Below, piece by piece: positions 1 through 3,640 of a stretch of DNA of 6,463 nt. A program made the translations under genes and the position numbers. The stretch covers positions 1 to 6,463 of the forward strand of contig QQUD01000958.1 in the NCBI GenBank assembly GCA_008501785.1, read 5' to 3'. The stretch is from Chloroflexota bacterium (GTDB lineage Bacteria > Chloroflexota > Anaerolineae > Promineifilales > Promineifilaceae). Positions within the stretch are counted from its first letter, which is position 1. Each line of letters starts with the position of its first letter. Under the pieces are notes generated by a model. That model made no database searches. It was not told where the DNA came from and saw nothing but the letters and a program-made list of their open reading frames with translations.

Positions 1-1
1 G

Positions 2-88
2 GAACCGTGGGTTGAGGCGGGAACGGCCGTTTTCCACGAAGAAACATCACACCATGAACCGGTTCCGGGACCATTAGTAACAGCGTAA
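2..88 (+). CDS. Probable 3' end of an unidentified gene (partial)
   Basis: Reading from base 2, 28 codons stay open to a TAA at 86-88. The visible tail is rich in His, Glu and Pro and ends in PGPLVTA. No domain can be recognised in so short a piece. Support is indirect: the AACGGCCGTT palindrome at 22-31 is read here as Thr-Ala-Val, the frame it takes most often in the genes of this window, and a perfect inverted repeat follows the stop at once. A + strand gene ending here would be convergent with the Nudix gene. A second + frame is also open from base 3 to a TAG at 75-77, and a minus frame is open from 47 to the edge, so the call is tentative. Confidence 0.35.
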   Translation, partial: EPWVEAGTAVFHEETSHHEPVPGPLVTA

Positions 89-98
89 TTGTAATAAC

Positions 99-153
99 TT
101 CCCGGAAGCTTAGAACGATTGTTTTTGAAGCGTCATTTTATAGCTTCCGGGAA
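99..153. repeat. Perfect 12-bp inverted repeat after the left-edge gene
   Basis: TTCCCGGAAGCT (99-110) and AGCTTCCGGGAA (142-153) are exact reverse complements separated by 31 bases. Each arm is itself nearly palindromic around CCGG. The element lies 10 bases after the TAA at 86-88 in the convergent gap. It could be a 3' mRNA hairpin or a REP-like palindromic unit. A T-run does not follow on either strand, so it is not a standard intrinsic terminator. A weaker 5-bp stem (160-164 with 178-182) followed by TTTTT lies just to the right and might end + strand transcription. The remaining sequence to 269 shows nothing further that I can interpret. Confidence 0.55.
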
Positions 154-269
154 ATTAGCTGGTTGAAAACTTGGTCTAACCATTTTTGTTGGGGATGGAT
201 GAGCGCAGGTTTTGGAGTGAGGGGTGCCCAGAATGGGTGGAAGGTGTGATTGTTGTCGGCGGGGTGTGA

Positions 270-785
270 CTAGGAAACGGCCGTTTCCTTCTCACAAACC
301 AAATGAAAAAAGTGACGCGGTTTGTGTGTGCTGATCGCATCATTGGGAACCCAACCTACGATTTGAAAGTCGATAGCAGTTGGATTAGGCATCTGATCGT
401 ATTCTACGTAGGATATTTTTGTGAAGTTATTTTGTGTGCCTTCGTAATGCACGGTGAGGCCACGTGAGAACACTTTCATGAAGGGAAAGCTGGTTGTGTT
501 TGGTTCGAGTCGGGCCTGAATTGGGCGCGAAATGACGCGGCTGTCTGGCTCGAGTTCGTTGTCCATTTTGCCTAAATAGCTAATGATGCGGACCTGTGTC
601 AGACCTGTTTCTTCGGTGACTTCGCGGAGAACGGCCGTTTCCAGCCCCTCCCCATCTTCCACCGTCCCCGCAGGCACCTGAATTCCCGCCGTCGGATGCC
701 GAAATAGCAAAATTTGACGACCCATTGCTGTGTCGCGTGTGATAAAGGCAGATACTTTGTGAACTGATTGAGGTTTCATCATCAT
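270..785 (-). CDS. Nudix hydrolase
   Basis: This 171-residue protein carries a complete Nudix box at residues 40-62, fitting GX5EX7REUXEEXGU exactly: G40, E46, then REVTEETGL at 54-62. The Glu residues of REVTEE bind the divalent metal needed to hydrolyse a nucleoside diphosphate linked to a variable group. Substrate cannot be read from the sequence. The protein is cytoplasmic, with no signal peptide or membrane segment. Three ATG codons in a row open the frame (M1-M3), and no Shine-Dalgarno-like sequence precedes them, so translation may depend on coupling to the yihY-like gene that ends 32 bases upstream. Two AACGGCCGTT palindromes fall inside: one encodes ETAV within the variable X7 part of the Nudix box (residues 49-52), the other forms the C-terminal end KETAVS. 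The family call is firm; the biochemical role is open. Confidence 0.93.
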   Translation of the reverse strand: MMMKPQSVHKVSAFITRDTAMGRQILLFRHPTAGIQVPAGTVEDGEGLETAVLREVTEETGLTQVRIISYLGKMDNELEPDSRVISRPIQARLEPNTTSFPFMKVFSRGLTVHYEGTQNNFTKISYVEYDQMPNPTAIDFQIVGWVPNDAISTHKPRHFFHLVCEKETAVS

Positions 786-817
786 AAAAGGAAAGCAGCA
801 ACTGGCGAAGGACCCGT

Positions 818-1897
818 TTATCGTTTTTTGTTTTCCGTTTTTTGTTTTTTATTATCAAACATCCCATTCAGAAACGCAATCAACAATCCAATAGCGACAC
901 CAAGCAAACCAGTAGCAAATTGGCGTTGGATGACCTGGGTGGATGAAACGGCCGTTTCCCCTCTTGCCGCGACAATTTGACCAGATGCATGAGGCAGTGC
1001 GGGGAAGTCGATGGGTTGTGGTAGTAGGACCGGTTCATAATCGGGTTGTGGCAGTTTTGAGCCGTATTTATTCGTATATACTTGCGTGAATTCTGCGCCA
1101 AACAGAATAATTTGTGCGGAATAGTAAATCCATAGCAGCACAATGACCAGCGATCCTGCTGCGCCGTAGGTGGAGCTGACTGTGCTGCGACTGAGATAGA
1201 GGCCAATTAGATATTCACCAATGGCAAAGAGAACGGCCGTTACCGTCGCCCCCAAAAACACATCTTTCCACGCAATTTCCACATCGGGCAGCAGCCAAAA
1301 TAAAATAGCAAATAGCAAAATTAACAGACTGAATGAAACCAAAACTTCTAGATGTGGTAGTAAAGGGCCAATGACGGGCAAGATTGTTTTTAATAAACCA
1401 CCCAAGGCGTTAATTACGGTGCCTGCGGTGAGTGAAAGCAAGAGCAGCAGCCCCATGAGCAGAACCATGGCAAACGAGATAAGCCGTTTGCGTATGATGC
1501 CAGCGATGCCTTGATCTGATGTTGGTTCGATACCCCAAATGATGTTTAAGGCGCGTTGCAGTTGCCCAAAAAGGCCCGATGCGCCAAAAAACAGCAGCGC
1601 GGTGCTGATAATTGTGGCGATGACGCCTGCTTTCGATTGGCTGGTGCTGTTAATAAGCTGCTCGATCACCACTGCTGCTTCGCGTCCAACTGTGTCCTGA
1701 ATCGCATCCACGATTTGACCTTCGGCTGCTGCATCACCAAAGATGAAGCCTGCGACAGCGACGGCAATAACCAACAAAGGGGCGATGGCAAATATGGTGT
1801 AATATGCCAATGATGCGGCCAACATGCTGCCATGATCACGGCTAAAACCAACGGCCGTTTCCCGAATCAATTCAACAATCTTCTTCACAACATCCAT
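818..1897 (-). CDS. YihY/BrkB family inner-membrane protein
   Basis: This 359-residue polytopic membrane protein has the hallmarks of the YihY/BrkB (formerly 'ribonuclease BN') family: SLAYYTIFAIAPLL near residues 29-42, and YGAAGSLVIVLLWIYYSAQ followed by LFGAEFTQVY at 244-274. Hydrophobic segments lie around 30-54, 90-112, 138-165, 184-205, 213-236 and 246-270. After this core comes a Pro-rich linker (281-303) and an extra hydrophobic segment (328-346), then a basic tail. This extension makes it longer than the usual core of about 280-300 residues. The molecular function of the family is not settled. The start is backed by GGGGAG six bases before the ATG. Three AACGGCCGTT copies are translated as ETAVG (13-17), TAV (220-222) and ETAVS (314-318). 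The gene is probably co-transcribed with the downstream Nudix gene. Confidence 0.92.
   Translation of the reverse strand: MDVVKKIVELIRETAVGFSRDHGSMLAASLAYYTIFAIAPLLVIAVAVAGFIFGDAAAEGQIVDAIQDTVGREAAVVIEQLINSTSQSKAGVIATIISTALLFFGASGLFGQLQRALNIIWGIEPTSDQGIAGIIRKRLISFAMVLLMGLLLLLSLTAGTVINALGGLLKTILPVIGPLLPHLEVLVSFSLLILLFAILFWLLPDVEIAWKDVFLGATVTAVLFAIGEYLIGLYLSRSTVSSTYGAAGSLVIVLLWIYYSAQIILFGAEFTQVYTNKYGSKLPQPDYEPVLLPQPIDFPALPHASGQIVAARGETAVSSTQVIQRQFATGLLGVAIGLLIAFLNGMFDNKKQKTENKKR
822..849. repeat. 14-bp tandem duplication forming the 3' end of the YihY-family gene
   Basis: Two adjacent units, CGTTTTTTGTTTTC (822-835) and CGTTTTTTGTTTTT (836-849), agree at 13 of 14 positions. On the minus strand they are A-rich and encode the lysine-rich end of the membrane protein (KKQKTENKKR). 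Since 14 is not a multiple of three, the two units are read in different frames and the peptide is not repetitive. The tail probably arose by slippage or local duplication and need not be conserved. Confidence 0.6.
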
Positions 1898-1915
1898 CCT
1901 GCGCTCCCCAGGGTG

Positions 1916-1970
1916 TTAAGTAACCGTTCGGAAATAAAATAGCGGTTTCGGAACCGAACGGTTACTTTAA
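1916..1970. repeat. Large dyad upstream of the YihY-family gene
   Basis: GTAACCGTTCGG (1920-1931) pairs perfectly with CCGAACGGTTAC (1954-1965). The match continues outward by two base pairs and, past a one-base bulge, to 1916 and 1970. The loop holds a second short hairpin, CGGTT (1943-1947) with AACCG (1952-1956), which shares bases with the right arm, so the two folds exclude each other. The position just before the GGGGAG ribosome site suggests a leader hairpin or an operator. No T-run follows on either strand, which argues against a terminator. Confidence 0.6.
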
Positions 1971-2008
1971 GCCCATTCGCCAATTCCATAACTTATTTGC
2001 GAATGGGC
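1971..2008. repeat. Second large dyad in the same leader
   Basis: GCCCATTCGC (1971-1980) and GCGAATGGGC (1999-2008) are exact reverse complements. After one mismatch, three more pairs form inward (1982-1984 with 1995-1997). It directly abuts the previous dyad, so two strong hairpins would stand in tandem in the untranslated leader of the YihY-Nudix unit. Whether it acts as RNA structure or as a protein-binding site cannot be told from the sequence. Confidence 0.55.
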
Positions 2009-2040
2009 ACTAAGCATGCAGCTGCACGGCAACATGAAAG

Positions 2041-2068
2041 ATTAAAATTCATAGCGTTCGTAGGTCAA
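2041..2068 (-). promoter_or_regulatory. Candidate sigma70-type promoter for the YihY-Nudix unit
   Basis: On the minus strand TTGACC (2068-2063) and TTTAAT (2046-2041) are separated by 16 bases. These are close to TTGACA and TATAAT. It lies between the terminator of the upstream gene and the YihY-family start, where a promoter is expected. Transcription would begin near 2034 and leave a leader of about 135 bases containing both dyads at 1916-2008. Assignment rests on consensus similarity alone. Confidence 0.4.
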
Positions 2069-2101
2069 GACGCTGGCTGGACCTGATGTAAACGAAACAA
2101 C

Positions 2102-2124
2102 CGGACAAAACAGCGTTTTGTCCG
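2102..2124 (-). terminator. Intrinsic terminator after the trans-sulfuration gene
   Basis: CGGACAAAAC (2102-2111) and GTTTTGTCCG (2115-2124) form a perfect 10-bp stem with a three-base loop. On the minus strand it begins 12 bases after the TAA at 2137-2139 and is followed by the T-rich run GTTGTTTCGTTT. The T-run is interrupted, so termination may be incomplete. The stem is symmetrical, but on the + strand the following bases (ACGATAAGG) are not T-rich, so it fits minus-strand termination. Confidence 0.65.
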
Positions 2125-2136
2125 ACGATAAGGTCT

Positions 2137-3279
2137 TTACACTTGTTTTAATGCGAGAGCCAAATCGTCTATCAAATCTTGCACGTGTTCGATGCCTACC
2201 GAGATACGCACTAAACCTGGATCAACAGCCAATGGTGAGTCGGCAACAGAGGCGTGTGTCATTGGCGCTGGGACTTCGATCAGCGATTCAACCCCGCCCA
2301 GCGATTCGGCTAACGTGAAAAGCTTGGTTTCTCGAGCAATTGTGCGGGCTGCTGCTTCACCTCTGTGCAATATAAAGGAGATCATGCCGCCAGGACCAGC
2401 CATTTGTCGTCGTGCCAATTCGTATTGGGGGTGGGTGTCTAAGCCTGGATAAATGACTTCGGCAACGGCTGGGTGATCGGCTAGAAATTGGGCAATCATG
2501 CTGGCGTTGTGGCTGTGTGCTCTCATGCGCAATGCTAGCGTTTTGATGCCGCGCAATGTTAAGAAGCAATCCATCGGACCGGGCACGGCTCCAATGGCAT
2601 TTTGCAAGAATTTGAGCTGTTCGTAAACGGCCGTATCGTTCAACACCACCGCGCCACCGACTACATCTGAATGTCCGCCAATGTATTTAGTGGTGCTGTG
2701 AATTACGAAATCTGCGCCGTGGGTTAACGGCCGTTGCAAAGCTGGTGACGCAAACGTATTGTCAACAGCCAGCCATGCCCCCGACTCGTGGGCAATTTCA
2801 GCGATGGCTGCAATGTCAGCCAGTTTTAACAATGGATTCGTGGGCGTTTCCAGCCAGACCAGTTTTGTGTTTGGCTTCATCGCTGCCGCCACAGCTTCAG
2901 TGTCAGTTAACTCTACAAAGTCAAATTCAATGCCGTAACCAGAGAGAATTTTGTCGAAAAGACGGTATGTGCCGCCGTAAACATCATTTCCCGAAAGGAC
3001 GTGGTCACCCGGTTTGATTAGTCTCAGAATGGTATCAATCGTGGCCATGCCAGATGCAAAAGCCAGCGCATATTTGCCACCTTCGAGCGCTGCCAGCGCT
3101 TCTTGTAGGGCAGATCGCGTGGGGTTGTCGGTGCGCGAATATTCATATCCTTTGTGTTCGGCTATATCTGTTTGGGCATAGGTAGAGGTTTGGTAAATGG
3201 GTGTCATCACAGCGCCAGTTGTGAGATCAGGCTTGACTCCCGCGTGAACCGTTAGTGTCTCTAGATGAAGCTTTTTCAT
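2137..3279 (-). CDS. PLP-dependent trans-sulfuration enzyme, probably cystathionine gamma-lyase (or gamma-synthase)
   Basis: The 380-residue protein is a full-length Cys/Met metabolism PLP enzyme (aspartate aminotransferase fold). It shows YSRTDNPTR (47-55, phosphate-binding Tyr and Arg), ASGMAT (75-80), Tyr101 in DVYGGTY that stacks on the cofactor, Asp173 in AVDNTFASP, and Lys198 in HSTTKYIGGHSD, the expected Schiff-base lysine. SLGGVESLIEVPAPMTHAS (326-344) and Arg358 complete the active site. The family includes cystathionine gamma-synthase, gamma- and beta-lyases and O-acyl-homoserine sulfhydrylases. Glu46 and Glu335 match the acidic pair of yeast gamma-lyase, where E. coli MetB has Asp and Ser; this tilts the call to gamma-lyase but is inference. 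The ATG is preceded by AAGGAA at good spacing. Palindrome copies encode DTAVY (215-219) and QRPL (182-185). Confidence 0.9.
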   Translation of the reverse strand: MKKLHLETLTVHAGVKPDLTTGAVMTPIYQTSTYAQTDIAEHKGYEYSRTDNPTRSALQEALAALEGGKYALAFASGMATIDTILRLIKPGDHVLSGNDVYGGTYRLFDKILSGYGIEFDFVELTDTEAVAAAMKPNTKLVWLETPTNPLLKLADIAAIAEIAHESGAWLAVDNTFASPALQRPLTHGADFVIHSTTKYIGGHSDVVGGAVVLNDTAVYEQLKFLQNAIGAVPGPMDCFLTLRGIKTLALRMRAHSHNASMIAQFLADHPAVAEVIYPGLDTHPQYELARRQMAGPGGMISFILHRGEAAARTIARETKLFTLAESLGGVESLIEVPAPMTHASVADSPLAVDPGLVRISVGIEHVQDLIDDLALALKQV

Positions 3280-3285
3280 GGTTTT

Positions 3286-3291
3286 TTCCTT
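3286..3291 (-). promoter_or_regulatory. Ribosome-binding site of the trans-sulfuration gene
   Basis: On the minus strand this reads AAGGAA, six bases before the ATG at 3279. It supports the chosen start. No other start codon in frame has a comparable site close by. Confidence 0.6.
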
Positions 3292-3384
3292 TTCAGAAAT
3301 GTTATACCATTATCTTACCAAAAAGATGCGCGTATGGGGATTTATACGACTATTGTCTTGCAATTTACAGTTTATGATGAATGT

Positions 3385-3399
3385 CATAATTGGATTATG
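3385..3399. promoter_or_regulatory. Short dyad, possible operator
   Basis: CATAAT (3385-3390) and ATTATG (3394-3399) form a perfect inverted repeat with a TGG spacer. It lies in the divergent region about 110 bases from the start of the minus-strand enzyme gene and about 70 bases before the putative start of the + strand RNA. It is AT-rich and could arise by chance; another dyad follows within six bases. Confidence 0.3.
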
Positions 3400-3404
3400 T
3401 TTTG

Positions 3405-3421
3405 TCACATGCTATCTGTGA
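3405..3421. promoter_or_regulatory. TCACA-N7-TGTGA dyad, possible operator
   Basis: TCACA (3405-3409) and TGTGA (3417-3421) are exact reverse complements around seven bases. The half-sites resemble those of CRP, but in the opposite order and with a spacer of seven rather than six bases, so it is not a CRP site. It is best treated as an unassigned binding-site candidate in the divergent intergenic region. Confidence 0.3.
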
Positions 3422-3430
3422 TTTTTTTCA

Positions 3431-3460
3431 CTATTAAATAATAGTCTAATAGCATATACT
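3431..3460 (+). promoter_or_regulatory. Candidate promoter with overlapping dyad for the intergenic RNA
   Basis: TATACT at 3455-3460 is a good -10 box, putting the transcript start near 3467. The -35 position (3432-3437) matches poorly, which suggests an activated or weak promoter. Over that position lies an inverted repeat, CTATTA (3431-3436) and TAATAG (3439-3444), and TAATAG recurs eight bases on at 3447-3452. Thus three half-sites with regular spacing cover the -35 to -10 interval, as an operator would. Confidence 0.4.
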
Positions 3461-3466
3461 CTGCCG

Positions 3467-3604
3467 CGGATTAGATGGCACGAAAGTGCAACTCGGAAAA
3501 GTCAATGAACGCATTAGAAAGGTTATGCCAAACTAACCCGTTTCTTGATTCTTTTCCTCCTCCTAACGTTTAGGGTGATGATGGTGGATCATCACCCTTT
3601 TTTT
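3467..3604 (+). ncRNA. Putative structured small RNA or leader RNA, no known family recognised
   Basis: This gene-free stretch has a -10 box just before it and a strong intrinsic terminator at its end. A long-range stem can form: GGATTAG (3468-3474, with C3467 and G3466) pairs with CTAACCC (3533-3539, then G and T) with one mismatch, and TGGCA (3476-3480) with TGCCA (3526-3530) just inside it. A GNRA hairpin, GCAC-GAAA-GTGC (3478-3489), and a GGTTA/TAACC hairpin (3521-3525 with 3534-3538) compete with parts of this stem, so switching is conceivable. Between the fold and the terminator is a pyrimidine tract containing CCTCCTCCT (3556-3564). I compared it by eye with common riboswitch cores (SAM, cobalamin, glycine, c-di-GMP, preQ1, purine) and found no match. 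No open frame with a ribosome site is visible. It may be a free sRNA or an attenuating leader of the glycosyltransferase gene, which starts 37 bases later. Confidence 0.45.
3573..3604 (+). terminator. Strong intrinsic terminator
   Basis: GGGTGATGAT (3573-3582) and ATCATCACCC (3588-3597) form a perfect 10-bp stem around GGTGG, followed by seven T residues (3598-3604). This is a textbook rho-independent terminator on the + strand. No gene on that strand ends here, so it must serve a non-coding transcript or an attenuated leader. A smaller stem, CCTAA (3562-3566) with TTAGG (3570-3574), overlaps its base but is much weaker. Confidence 0.9.
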
Positions 3605-3621
3605 GTTTTCCCAAGACGAGG

Positions 3622-3640
3622 TAAAATTAAAATCTGATTT
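3622..3640 (+). promoter_or_regulatory. Possible promoter giving a leaderless glycosyltransferase mRNA
   Basis: TAAAAT occurs twice in tandem (3622-3627, 3628-3633). The second copy ends seven bases before the ATG at 3641, the distance expected if transcription starts at the A of the start codon. No Shine-Dalgarno sequence lies at normal spacing; the only GAGG (3617-3620) is about 20 bases away. The -35 match is poor. Both facts fit a leaderless mRNA but do not prove it. Confidence 0.35.

Noticed and set aside
1..47. Minus-strand open frame starting with ATG at 47 and running off the left edge
   Set aside because: Only 15 codons are visible, no ribosome site precedes it, and the overlapping + strand frame ending at 88 with a dyad behind it is the better reading.
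821..855. Programmed ribosomal frameshifting on the A-tracts of the YihY-family gene
   Set aside because: The A-runs are not in the X-XXY-YYZ register of the zero frame, and the shifted product has no recognisable domain.
768..980. Small + strand open frame over the end of the YihY-family gene
   Set aside because: It is the complement of the A-rich tail and of real coding sequence, with no ribosome site and no recognisable domain.
3405..3421. CRP binding site
   Set aside because: The half-sites are in the reverse order and the spacer is seven bases instead of six.
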